Positions 22,986 to 31,141 of a stretch of DNA of 40,706 nt are shown piece after piece. Positions within the stretch are counted from its first letter, which is position 1. Every line of letters starts with the position of its first letter. The notes under the pieces are model-generated. The model worked only from the letters and a program-made list of their open reading frames with translations. It was not told where the DNA came from and ran no database searches. The position numbers and the translations under genes are program-made. This DNA is from an uncultured Clostridia bacterium (GTDB taxonomy: Bacteria > Bacillota > Clostridia > Oscillospirales > Acutalibacteraceae), in NCBI GenBank assembly GCA_947589415.1, contig CANQBP010000018.1, forward strand, positions 1 through 40,706, given 5' to 3'.

Positions 22986-24712
22986 TATATCACTCCAAAA
23001 TCTTTCAACCGTTTTTTTGCAAGGTCTATATACCATTGTTTGTCAAGCTGTTCGGGAACTTGTACCCCGTTAACTTCTTCATTGAAAATGAAGCAATGTT
23101 CCGGGGAATTGGGTATCTTTGCGGGTCTGCCCGTTGTTGCATGAACTTTCTGCACCCCTGCATCCGAACGGTTCTTTGAAGCAAATATCCTGATACACTT
23201 TTCCTTGATTTTCCTGTTGCCGTGAAGAATATGCGTATATTTGCCGCTGATTTTGGAAACAAGCTGAAATTCCTTCAAATCGTCACATTCCCGCACGGTT
23301 CTTTCCACCGAAACGCCGTGAACCATGAATTCAACCAGCGCTTTATTGATAATCGGCAAATCGTAATCCAGCGGGGAAAGTTCCTTCACATAAGCGCCTT
23401 TCGATTTCCAATGCCCCCACGAATCAAGGATAATGTAGTTGTTCACATCCTTTTGAAAGATTTCCCGGTATTCGTCAAATTCCAGCTTCAACCCGGTTCT
23501 AACTTCCCATTCGTGGGCAACATCGTCAATCAGGTTGAACCACACTTCTTCATCCTGTCCTTCCGGCATCTTTACAAGAACGCCGTCCGTGTTGCTCTGA
23601 ATGATTTCCGCATAAGGTTCAAGGTGTTCGACCAAATCCAAAATTAAAAGCTGCCCATACACGCAAACCCTGTTCGCCTGTAACGGATCATACAGGGCGT
23701 TGTTTTTGTCCTTCATAACGCCGTAGGTAGAATTCAAAACCAGCTTCAACGGCGCTTGCAAGGGGTTCTTTTCCGCTTTGTACTTCAACCGCTGTTCATA
23801 AATCCGAACGTACTTTTGCGGATCACTCATGTTTCGGCTGTGAAGGTTGTATTGGATCATCAAAGACGGGTACAGGGAAGCAACATCCATGTTCAGGAAA
23901 TAACCTGTTCCGTGGTATTTCGTCAGCGCCCCATGCACACCGCCCCATCCGAATTGGTGTGGAACACTCGCAACCATTATGTCAAGCTGATTTTTCTTCC
24001 TGTCCTTTTGGTAACAGCGATTTTCCGGGTTTTCATACCAGCGCACAACCTCTGAATATTTTTGAATTCGCATTGAACAAGGGAAGTCAATATCAAATTC
24101 ATCATCGTGCGGCTGCTGCGTGGCATCAAGGATTATCGCCGAAAGCTGCGGTTTGGTTTTGGAAATCAGCGAAAGATTAAGGGGTTTACCCTCACACGCC
24201 AGTTTTACAAGCCCAAGGTGTGCTTCAAAATCGCCTTTTCGCCGCAAAAACACCTGAATTGTTTGTTCAACATCGTGTTTGCAATATTTCACGGTTTCGG
24301 AGATTTCGTCCTTTGTCAGCGGGCGGTCTATGTCGAAAGGAACACTTGTTTCTCTTATGTCGTTACCCATGAACCCTTCAAAGGATTTCAACCCCCGGTC
24401 AATGTTCGTCATTACATCGTAATTGTTCAAAGGGAACTGATTGAACAGGGAAGAAAATTTCCAACCCGGATTTCCCCGAACAATGATATAATCGTTTACT
24501 TTTTTAGGATCGAACCCACAAAGGATAGCTTTCAAAATGTACTGATCGTAATGCCGGGAATTGAAACCACACCAAATTTCCCGCTGATTTGCTTTATATA
24601 ACGCTTCAAGTTTTTCCGGGGAATTGATAATAACGTGGGTTTTCTTCGCTGTCATATCCATAACTACAACCAACCAATCATATTTGAAAACTTCAAAATC
24701 ATAGAATAGCAA
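22985..24712 (-). CDS. Phage DNA polymerase, family B-like, with 3-prime to 5-prime exonuclease
   Basis: A 575-residue polymerase. Exonuclease motifs: YDFEVFKYDW (Exo I), GFNSRHYDQYIL (Exo II), VKYCKHDVEQ (Exo III, Asp147). Polymerase motifs: NMDVASLYPSLMI (motif A, residues 274-286), LKLVLNSTYGVM (motif B) and IIQSNTDGVLVK (motif C, NTDG instead of DTDS). The start is TTG at 24712 with GAGGTG seven bases upstream, and LFYDFE begins immediately. It is compact relative to cellular family B enzymes. It should replicate phage DNA with the neighbouring primase-helicase. Confidence 0.9.
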   Translation of the reverse strand: MLFYDFEVFKYDWLVVVMDMTAKKTHVIINSPEKLEALYKANQREIWCGFNSRHYDQYILKAILCGFDPKKVNDYIIVRGNPGWKFSSLFNQFPLNNYDVMTNIDRGLKSFEGFMGNDIRETSVPFDIDRPLTKDEISETVKYCKHDVEQTIQVFLRRKGDFEAHLGLVKLACEGKPLNLSLISKTKPQLSAIILDATQQPHDDEFDIDFPCSMRIQKYSEVVRWYENPENRCYQKDRKKNQLDIMVASVPHQFGWGGVHGALTKYHGTGYFLNMDVASLYPSLMIQYNLHSRNMSDPQKYVRIYEQRLKYKAEKNPLQAPLKLVLNSTYGVMKDKNNALYDPLQANRVCVYGQLLILDLVEHLEPYAEIIQSNTDGVLVKMPEGQDEEVWFNLIDDVAHEWEVRTGLKLEFDEYREIFQKDVNNYIILDSWGHWKSKGAYVKELSPLDYDLPIINKALVEFMVHGVSVERTVRECDDLKEFQLVSKISGKYTHILHGNRKIKEKCIRIFASKNRSDAGVQKVHATTGRPAKIPNSPEHCFIFNEEVNGVQVPEQLDKQWYIDLAKKRLKDFGVI

Positions 24713-24780
24713 CCGTTTTCACCTCTTTCACGGGAATTCGCCGGACGGGAATTTACCCACCGACCGGCTTCCCTCTGTAA

Positions 24781-25242
24781 TTATTCAAGAACATACACTT
24801 CTTCGATTGCAAAGGCGTTATACCCCTTGCTGTCGTAATAACGAACCTTGTATTCAAAGTTGTTATCAATAGCTTCCATCACGTCCATAATCATGTTGCC
24901 GTACTGCGAATAGGTCTTGAACGTAATATCAATCGGATCAGCCATTTCCGCAACCAGCGCCCGCATAAACTCATTGGCAAAGTGAATCTGAAATCCCTGT
25001 GTCACAACCTGATTCATAAAGATCATGCTTTTCTTGTACTCACCTTCAAGGATTTTCATCCAGCACGTCACCATTGGATCGCCTTTTTTGGATTTTACCA
25101 ATTCCAGCTTCGTAACTGCGACTTCGTAAGTATCGTGCGGAACTTCACGCCGTCCGCCGTTTTCGGCGGCTTCTTCAACGTCCTTTGCAAGCCCTTCCGT
25201 GTCAATGTTCTTGTCGAACTCGTCCCAAATATTGCCAGCCAT
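24781..25242 (-). CDS. DUF669 protein, probable phage ssDNA-binding-type replication protein
   Basis: A 153-residue protein starting MAGNIWDEFDKNIDTEGLAK. The segments VPHDTYEVAVTKLELVKSKKG, MVTCWMKILEGEYKK and FMNQVVTQGFQIHFANEFMR are characteristic of DUF669 (PF05037), an OB-like family found in phage recombination/replication modules. The acidic N-terminus and the ATG with AAGGTG upstream are clear. It lies between the nuclease-ATPase and polymerase genes, as in many Gram-positive phages, and may bind single-stranded DNA (inference from context). Confidence 0.8.
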   Translation of the reverse strand: MAGNIWDEFDKNIDTEGLAKDVEEAAENGGRREVPHDTYEVAVTKLELVKSKKGDPMVTCWMKILEGEYKKSMIFMNQVVTQGFQIHFANEFMRALVAEMADPIDITFKTYSQYGNMIMDVMEAIDNNFEYKVRYYDSKGYNAFAIEEVYVLE

Positions 25243-25269
25243 AATAATTCACCTTTTTAACCTTTCTTT

Positions 25270-25542
25270 TTAATTATTTTCAAGGGTGGTTTTCGTCAGT
25301 TCAAACGCCTGTGTTTCATTGAACCCTACTTTGATAAAGGCATCATATAACACCTTTGCTGTGGTTGCCTGTCCGTCGGCATCCCGCAACATAAAATCCT
25401 TTGCTTTCTTTAGAGTTTCACCACGCTTCTCTTCGGCTTGTGTTGGTTTGTCAATGTATGGAGCTTTTACGAAGTTGGTATCAAACAGCGAACTTAAAAT
25501 TTCCAAGCTCAACAGGGCATCCAACACTTTCATTTCGTCCAT
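25270..25542 (-). CDS. Small phage protein, 90 aa, function unknown
   Basis: Begins MDEMKVLDALLSLEILSSLF and ends with a helix pair DAFIKVGFNETQAFELTKTT. The pattern of two helical bundles around a charged linker (PTQAEEKRGETLKK) is common for small proteins between Sak4-type ATPases and DUF669 proteins. AAAGGAC precedes the ATG. No catalytic motif is visible. Confidence 0.75.
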   Translation of the reverse strand: MDEMKVLDALLSLEILSSLFDTNFVKAPYIDKPTQAEEKRGETLKKAKDFMLRDADGQATTAKVLYDAFIKVGFNETQAFELTKTTLENN

Positions 25543-25559
25543 GTTTACAACGTCCTTTC

Positions 25560-27341
25560 TTATTCTCTCGCCTTGCGCTTGCGGCGGGGCTTTTCATCCT
25601 CTGCCGGTGCTTCGGGCGGGGTTATTGGGGCATCTTCCGCTTCCGGCTGCGGCTCGCTCTGTGTGGGCGTTTCTGTGGCTTCCTGCGGGGTTCCTTCGTC
25701 AGGGGTATTGTTTACCGTTCCTTCGGTTTCGGGACTGTCCTGCGGCTTATCTGCGCCCGTGGCGGGGGTTTCCGTGCGCTTGCGGGTAGTTCTGCCGGGT
25801 GTAGCTGCCGGGGCGGGGGTAGGAACAGCGCCACCGTGCGCCGCTGCCTTGTTTGCTTCGTCATATACGGCGAACAGGGCGTTCACATCAAGCGGAATAT
25901 CCTTTGCGTTTACCTTCAAGCGCCCGCCGCCGAAAATTACTTCGTTCGACTTGAAACAGAAAGAACGAACGTCCCCATCGGCAACGATACGGGCAACCAC
26001 ATCCACCATTCCGGCAACCTTCACGGCAACCTTATCCTGCAAGTTGGGCTTGATCGCCGTGATCTTATCGCCGCCCTTCTTCGTAATGTCCTTCGTGGTG
26101 TCCTCATGGGAAATCAGGATAATGTTTTCGTAATCAAGGTTCATCAACTTTTTCAGGGTGTTCAGGAATTCGCCTCGCACCTTATCCCATGCACGGAAGG
26201 AATCATCGCTTTCGTGGGTGATCCCCATCTGCTGATACATATACAGGCGGCAATGCTCGTACAAATCTTCCAACAAGTCAACCACGATTGTTTTGAATGA
26301 ATTATCCTTCTTTTCCAGTTCGGAAACGGCATCTTTGAAAACGTCCCATGCAAGGGTTCTTTTAGTCTGTCTGCCCTCAACCCGAACTTCATCCTTGATG
26401 TGTATGTACGGAGCATCAACAAACTTGATATTGCCGTCCGTGTTCAGCATGAGCGGGTCGGGGAATCCGTTTGCGAATGTGGTTTTGCCGCAAAACGGCG
26501 CTCCGTAGATCCAAATTACCCGCTTTGTAACTGCTTCAATGTTCCTTCTCTTGTTTTCTGGTAGTTTCATAAAATAACTCCATCCTTTCTCGCAAAATTC
26601 TTCAAATTCGCAATATCTACACAAGTAACTTTTTTCGGCGGGAAATTCAGTTTCTTCGTTCGCCGCCTTTATGTTCAATGCAAATTCAATCACTTTATCA
26701 GGGTTGAACCACATTTGAACAACCTTTACTTCCAACCCGTCAAGTTCGGAAATCAGACGTTCCCGGAAATCTTGAAGGGTTTCGGTTTTTTTCTGCCGGA
26801 TCGTTGCCTTTGGGACGAACACGAAATACATATTCCTAATCCGACTGTCAGGGTTGTTCTTCTCGAAAAAATACTTGTATTCGTGAAGCTGCCCCGATTG
26901 CTTATAACTATTGACGTTGTTTGAATACTTGAAATCGTACAGGTCAAACAGGTTTACATCCTTGCCGTATGGGTTCAGCGGTGCTTCTTTCGTCATGTAA
27001 CCGACCGGGACAAGGTAATCAATGAACCCGTGGAAATCACTGTCCGAAATTTCAACTTCAAACTTGCCATGCGGCGGGATTGCCGCTTGTGCCTTTGGGA
27101 TCACCGCTTCCAACTTCAAGGCTTCGTTGATGTGGGCATCCGTGATAACGGGGTAACTGAAATAGTATTCCTGAATCGCTGCTTCCACGCCTTGCGCAAT
27201 GCCTGTGTGAACTGCTTGTCCCAAAATCAAGGGGTTGTCAGGTTCGGAAGGTACATCGGTTTTTATCCCGTCCAAATAGCGCATTTTGTACTTGCGTTTG
27301 CACTTTTCAAACATATCAATTCTTGAATGTGAGAATTGCAC
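25560..27341 (-). CDS. Fusion of PD-(D/E)XK Fe-S nuclease and Sak4-like AAA ATPase
   Basis: A 593-residue protein joining two activities usually encoded separately. Residues 1-255 are a RecB/Cas4-like nuclease: LILGQAVHTG (His45), HGFIDYLV (Asp108), DLYDFKYS (Asp136, Lys138), QLHEY (Gln151, Tyr155), and four cysteines (14, 241, 244, 250) positioned for a 4Fe-4S cluster. Residues about 270-495 are a phage P-loop domain with Walker A IYGAPFCGKTTFA and Walker B-like KTIVVDLLEDLY, resembling AAA_24/Sak4 recombinases. The last 95 residues are Pro/Thr/Glu-rich and end basic. It starts with GTG after AAAGGGG inside the VRR-NUC gene. It probably drives phage recombination. Confidence 0.88.
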   Translation of the reverse strand: MQFSHSRIDMFEKCKRKYKMRYLDGIKTDVPSEPDNPLILGQAVHTGIAQGVEAAIQEYYFSYPVITDAHINEALKLEAVIPKAQAAIPPHGKFEVEISDSDFHGFIDYLVPVGYMTKEAPLNPYGKDVNLFDLYDFKYSNNVNSYKQSGQLHEYKYFFEKNNPDSRIRNMYFVFVPKATIRQKKTETLQDFRERLISELDGLEVKVVQMWFNPDKVIEFALNIKAANEETEFPAEKSYLCRYCEFEEFCEKGWSYFMKLPENKRRNIEAVTKRVIWIYGAPFCGKTTFANGFPDPLMLNTDGNIKFVDAPYIHIKDEVRVEGRQTKRTLAWDVFKDAVSELEKKDNSFKTIVVDLLEDLYEHCRLYMYQQMGITHESDDSFRAWDKVRGEFLNTLKKLMNLDYENIILISHEDTTKDITKKGGDKITAIKPNLQDKVAVKVAGMVDVVARIVADGDVRSFCFKSNEVIFGGGRLKVNAKDIPLDVNALFAVYDEANKAAAHGGAVPTPAPAATPGRTTRKRTETPATGADKPQDSPETEGTVNNTPDEGTPQEATETPTQSEPQPEAEDAPITPPEAPAEDEKPRRKRKARE

Positions 27342-27676
27342 TCAATCATCCCCTTTACAAGTTCTTTGAACTGTTCAAACCCTTCGGGATAAAGGAAAAC
27401 CCCGATCCCGCCTGATTTGTTGATCCGGCTGATATTCAGCTTTTGCAATTCGGAAGGTCTGCCGTTCGTTGCCTTGATTTCCACCGCCAGCGTGAACCCG
27501 TTTACGCAACATATTAAATCGGGAATACCTGATTTCTGAAAACCGCCGCCCCAAATTTTGGTGTACCAACCAACCATTTCAACCTTCATTCTGTCCGTGG
27601 GATAACCAGCCGGATAAAGGCCCACGGAATGAAAGTATTTCTTGATCCGTTCTTCAAACAGTTTTTCTTCTGCCAC
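27263..27676 (-). CDS. VRR-NUC domain nuclease
   Basis: A 137-residue protein starting MAEEKLFEERIKKYFHSVG. The core FQKSGIPDLICCVNGFTLAVEIKAT holds the PD and ExK residues of the VRR-NUC (PF08774) nuclease fold; RPSELQKLNISRINKSGGIG completes it. The GTG start at 27676 follows GCGGGGTG; an earlier GTG at 27718 lacks a suitably spaced site. The last 26 codons overlap the next gene by 79 bases in another frame, which is unusually long here. It may resolve branched DNA with the adjacent recombination genes. Confidence 0.85.
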   Translation of the reverse strand: MAEEKLFEERIKKYFHSVGLYPAGYPTDRMKVEMVGWYTKIWGGGFQKSGIPDLICCVNGFTLAVEIKATNGRPSELQKLNISRINKSGGIGVFLYPEGFEQFKELVKGMIECNSHIQELICLKSANASTKCAIWTG

Positions 27677-27714
27677 TACTTCACCCCGCTTTCTTTTAAG
27701 ATTTGCCCCTCCTG

Positions 27715-28152
27715 TCACTTTATCGTGATTTTCACGGAAGCGGAAACGAGGCTTGTTTTGGAATACTTTGCGGCAACGTTCGGCAAATATTTCTTCAATT
27801 TTGCGCTGTCAATCGTGGTTCGGGTTGTCGGTGCAACGTACACAAATTTCACCGCATTGCTTTCAAAAGATTTCACTCCGTACTTTTCCATCGCCGCCAA
27901 AAGCTGCGCCCGCATTGCCTTTTCCTGATCCTCAATCGCCTTTTTCTGAACTGTCAGGGCTGCGATTGCCTGAATCACCGTTCCGGCTTCGCTTTGCAAG
28001 GTTGCAAGGGCGTTTTCATCTTCAAAAGCATCTTCGCACCCCTCCTTCAGTTCGGTGCAAATATCCTTGCAAGTGTCCTTTTCCTCGCACTCCAAGCAAC
28101 AGCACGTTTTCCCGCAAGCTGAACTTTCGATTGCCTGTTTACACTTAATCAT
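27715..28152 (-). CDS. Phage protein with Cys-rich N-terminus and conserved C-terminal domain
   Basis: A 145-residue protein. The first 39 residues contain nine cysteines (4, 13, 17, 18, 19, 22, 28, 32, 39), including a CCCLEC cluster, which suggests a metal or disulfide-bound module. Residues about 45-90 are a helix (EAGTVIQAIAALTVQKKAI) and residues 90-145 hold KYGVKSFESNAVKFVYVAP and TTIDSAKLKKYLP, a pattern seen in siphovirus replication-region proteins of unclear function. AAAGGAG precedes the ATG. The N-terminal module looks like an add-on. Confidence 0.75.
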   Translation of the reverse strand: MIKCKQAIESSACGKTCCCLECEEKDTCKDICTELKEGCEDAFEDENALATLQSEAGTVIQAIAALTVQKKAIEDQEKAMRAQLLAAMEKYGVKSFESNAVKFVYVAPTTRTTIDSAKLKKYLPNVAAKYSKTSLVSASVKITIK

Positions 28153-28819
28153 TGTTTTTGCTCCTTTCTATTTCAGCAGCATATTCTGCTTGTTTCTGTA
28201 AAACTTCTTTTGAATAGTTCACTTCAAAAATTCCCTGTTCCCACAACCGGGCTGCGCCTGTTTCGCCCATGTTGTACGCCATAAGCACCTTTTCAGGTGT
28301 TTCGTACTTTTCAAACAACTTCCGCAAAATGAACATTCCCGCTTTTACGTTTTCATACGGATCAAGGAAATCTGTAATCCCAAGTTCGTTCGCAAGATAT
28401 GTATGGTTTACACTATTGATTTGCATCAGCCCGTAATCGTCCGTTGGGCTGATTGCCCCAACCTGAAAATTGGTTCCGTGCTGGATTAACGCCATAACAA
28501 AGGTAAAATCAATGTCGTATGCTTCCGAAAGGTAGAAAATGTATTCCTGCAACCTCTCATCCATAGGAACATCAAGGGGAACGAAACTTATGTTTTTGCC
28601 CGTCCAGCTTTGAGACAAATCACCTTGAAATATTCGCCCGTCATACTGCCCGTAAATGAGAATTTCGGAGGTTTCCGGGGCTTGTGCTTCGTCTTTGGGC
28701 TTATTGGTTGCCGCTCCGACTGCAAACCCGATCAGGGCGAAAATCAGCGCCACAACCGCCCAAGAAATCAAAATCCTTTTACCGATTGATTTCTTCTTGA
28801 TACTTTTTGAATAGTTCAT
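28145..28819 (-). CDS. Membrane-anchored SLT/lysozyme-like protein lacking the catalytic Glu
   Basis: A 224-residue protein with a basic N-terminus and one membrane segment (residues about 17-38, ISWAVVALIFALIGFAVGAA). Residues about 85-215 match the SLT lytic transglycosylase fold: FTFVMALIQHGTNFQVGAIS, DDYGLMQINSVNHTYL, YENVKAGMFILRKLFEKY and VLMAYNMGETGAARLW. The usual signature is ALIxxESxF; here the Glu position is Gly115 (codon GGA at 28477-28475). The fold is otherwise well kept, so it may bind peptidoglycan without cleaving it. AAAGGA precedes the ATG, and it overlaps the SNF2 gene end. An early-module location is odd for a lysis gene. Confidence 0.82.
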   Translation of the reverse strand: MNYSKSIKKKSIGKRILISWAVVALIFALIGFAVGAATNKPKDEAQAPETSEILIYGQYDGRIFQGDLSQSWTGKNISFVPLDVPMDERLQEYIFYLSEAYDIDFTFVMALIQHGTNFQVGAISPTDDYGLMQINSVNHTYLANELGITDFLDPYENVKAGMFILRKLFEKYETPEKVLMAYNMGETGAARLWEQGIFEVNYSKEVLQKQAEYAAEIERSKNND

Positions 28820-30044
28820 CTGTAAAATCCTTTCTCATTTCAAGTGTTTCCAAAATTGCTTCTTCCACCGTTCCGGGGCAAATCATCTGATAATAGAAAC
28901 AGGTCTTTTGCTGTCCTATACGGTGAATTCGCTTCTTCGACTGTTCAAATAGTTCGCTTCTATCCGTCAAGCTGAAATAAATAATCTTGTTCGCCTTTTG
29001 CAAGTTCAGCCCCATCGCCCCAGCCTGATACTGAACAAAGGTAACGGAATCGCCGCAATCTTCGTATGCGGTTAAATCCTTCGTTTCCCCGTTCACGATT
29101 GAAACAGGGCGTTCCATTTCGGCAAGGGCGGCTTGCATTGCATCCAGTTCAGCGTTGAAATTGTAGAACACAATCAAGCGATCTTCCGTTGACTGAACCA
29201 AATCCTTAAAGGCTGCGATCCTGTCCCGGTTCAGATAGCTGCACATCATCCGGGCATAAGTCCGTTTTGAAAGAATTGTGTCCCCGATATATTCCTGCCC
29301 GTCAATCGTGATAACAGCATCCCGCATGAAGCGCCGATATTCGGAAGTTGCTTTTGACTGAATGGGAATAATCACCTGTTTCGGCAAATCGAACACTTCT
29401 TCCGATTTCATAAAAATTGCCCCATGCTGCGCCAGCTTCATTTTCAGGCGGTCAACATTCTTGTAACCTACAACGTGCGGAATTCTGAACCCGCTGTTGT
29501 GATCCTCGATCCACTCCATTTCAACGTACTGTTTGTAATACAAATCTTTGCTGATCGACCAGCCCAACAAATGCAACTGCGACCATAATTTTTCATACTT
29601 GCCCGCCGTGGGTGTTCCCGATAACAGGATCACGTTTTCCGGCTGCATTTTCAGTATGAATTTCGCCCGCTGTGTGCTTTCGTTTTGGATCACGGAACTT
29701 TCATCAAGTACCAATGTAAACCCGGTCATATGGGCGAAATATGAGCGCCTGAACACCAAATCGTAATTGATAACCCCGACAAAATTTCCAATCGTGCTGC
29801 TGAATTCTTCAAGCTGCTTTTTGTTCGTCAGGTCAAAAACCCCGATATTGTAATTCTGCCGGAAGTGTTCAAGCCAATCTTGTACTTTGGATTTTTGGCA
29901 AATAACCACAATCGGAAGGTGAAAGCTGATTGCCTTTTCGCTTCCCACATAAGTTTTACCCAAGCCCATATCAAGGTAATAGGCAACCCGGTTGAACTGT
30001 TCCGTTTCCTTCAAGGCGGTATGTTGGTGTGGAAATAACTGCAC
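28779..30044 (-). CDS. SNF2-family DEAD/DEAH helicase
   Basis: A 421-residue ATPase with YLDMGLGKTYVGSEKA (Walker A), LVLDESSVIQN (DEAH-type motif II as DESS), VILLSGTPTAGKYEKLW (motif III), YNFNAELDAMQAALAE, TFVQYQAGAMGLNLQKANKI and QSKKRIHRIGQQ (motif VI). These are diagnostic of the SNF2/Rad54-like group used in phage replication modules. The start is GTG with AGGTG five bases upstream. It should translocate on double-stranded DNA. It sits directly beside a PP-loop/PAPS-reductase-like gene. Confidence 0.9.
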   Translation of the reverse strand: MQLFPHQHTALKETEQFNRVAYYLDMGLGKTYVGSEKAISFHLPIVVICQKSKVQDWLEHFRQNYNIGVFDLTNKKQLEEFSSTIGNFVGVINYDLVFRRSYFAHMTGFTLVLDESSVIQNESTQRAKFILKMQPENVILLSGTPTAGKYEKLWSQLHLLGWSISKDLYYKQYVEMEWIEDHNSGFRIPHVVGYKNVDRLKMKLAQHGAIFMKSEEVFDLPKQVIIPIQSKATSEYRRFMRDAVITIDGQEYIGDTILSKRTYARMMCSYLNRDRIAAFKDLVQSTEDRLIVFYNFNAELDAMQAALAEMERPVSIVNGETKDLTAYEDCGDSVTFVQYQAGAMGLNLQKANKIIYFSLTDRSELFEQSKKRIHRIGQQKTCFYYQMICPGTVEEAILETLEMRKDFTDELFKKYQEEINR

Positions 30045-30052
30045 ATTATCAC

Positions 30053-31123
30053 CTACTTCCTTTTTTCAAGTTCCATTCTTTGCGCTTTGTATTCGTTGTA
30101 CTTTTTCCGATATTCATAGCTTTTTCCGAAAATGTTCCAAGCTGCTTTCACAACATTAGGTTCAAAGGGTCTGATTTTTTCCAAATCATCAACCGCCTTG
30201 TAAGATATGGGGCAACCACAACAGCCCGTTCTTGTAAGCCCGTAAACTTCATAAGCATCCGAATAACGAATGTTGCGATATTCTTTATACCAAGCCTTGT
30301 CTTTATCGCTAACGTAATACAAAGGGCGTAAACGATACTGTCCGCTGCTTGTTTCGGTGAAGCAAAGTGTTGTATTGTCCTTGCGTGGAACAGAACGCAT
30401 CCCCCCTTCGTCCCGACGTTCGCCTGTAATAACCATGTCATACCCTTTTTGAATTCTGTGTGCGGGTTGTTTTTTACAGTAATCACAACACTTTGCGCTG
30501 ATTTGAAAATCAGGCGGATTTTCAGCGATAAAATCCCGCATATATTTTGAAGAATTGATAACAAGTTGAATGTTCGGGCGGGGTTCTCCGGCTGAATTAC
30601 AACAGCATAAAAAGTTAATTGTGCTTTCACATTTGGGGTATCTTTCCTTCAATTCCCGGCGCTTTTCCGCTTTATTTTCGGCTTGTTCATATTCATCCGC
30701 TATTGAAAGGGGGATGTTTTTCTTTTGCCATCCCTCTAATCCAGCGGACATAATTTTTGAAACAAAAGGAACACCGTATTTTCGGGTAGATAACACAATG
30801 TTCAATTTGGGGCGAACTTCTTCGATTCCAACGCCGTATTTTTCAGCGGTTGCCTTTACATGATCCTTTGTAGCTTGCATTTCAAGCCCGGTGTTAAAGA
30901 ACACATACTTTACAGGGGCAAGGTTAAAGATTTTTCGGGTTTGTTCAATCAAATCAATTAAAATGTCGCTGTCTGATCCACCTGAATAAGAACAAATAGC
31001 TTTGGGATATTGTGTCAGCCGCTTTGCAATAATGCTTTGAATAGCGGTGAACTTTGCGGGGGCATCAAAATCGGCGTATGCGGGTCTGTCTGTATATACT
31101 CGACTTTTATATTCTTCACACAT
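30053..31123 (-). CDS. PAPS reductase-like PP-loop ATPase
   Basis: A 356-residue protein with the PP-loop signature ICSYSGGSDSDILIDLI (residues 43-59) and KYVFFNTGLEMQATKDHV, typical of the phosphoadenosine phosphosulfate reductase/DndC-like superfamily (PF01507). Cysteine groups include FLCCCNSAGEPRP, AKCCDYCKKQPAH and a C-terminal RTGCCGCPISYK, which could hold an Fe-S cluster or zinc. Phage copies lie in replication modules and their substrate is unresolved; sulfur transfer to DNA or tRNA and anti-defence roles are conceivable. The ATG has GAGG upstream. No DndD/E-type partners are seen. Confidence 0.85.
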   Translation of the reverse strand: MCEEYKSRVYTDRPAYADFDAPAKFTAIQSIIAKRLTQYPKAICSYSGGSDSDILIDLIEQTRKIFNLAPVKYVFFNTGLEMQATKDHVKATAEKYGVGIEEVRPKLNIVLSTRKYGVPFVSKIMSAGLEGWQKKNIPLSIADEYEQAENKAEKRRELKERYPKCESTINFLCCCNSAGEPRPNIQLVINSSKYMRDFIAENPPDFQISAKCCDYCKKQPAHRIQKGYDMVITGERRDEGGMRSVPRKDNTTLCFTETSSGQYRLRPLYYVSDKDKAWYKEYRNIRYSDAYEVYGLTRTGCCGCPISYKAVDDLEKIRPFEPNVVKAAWNIFGKSYEYRKKYNEYKAQRMELEKRK

Positions 31124-31141
31124 TTTCTGATCCTCTCTTTC

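Noticed and set aside
25401-26300. Two overlapping plus-strand reading frames opposite the nuclease-ATPase gene
   Set aside because: They mirror the Pro/Thr/Glu-rich tail and ATPase region on the other strand; composition is shadow-like (Cys/Arg/Gly/Ser-rich) and no start signals exist.
30053-31123. Complete Dnd phosphorothioation system
   Set aside because: Only a DndC/CysH-like PP-loop protein is present; no DndA, DndB, DndD or DndE partners are visible nearby.
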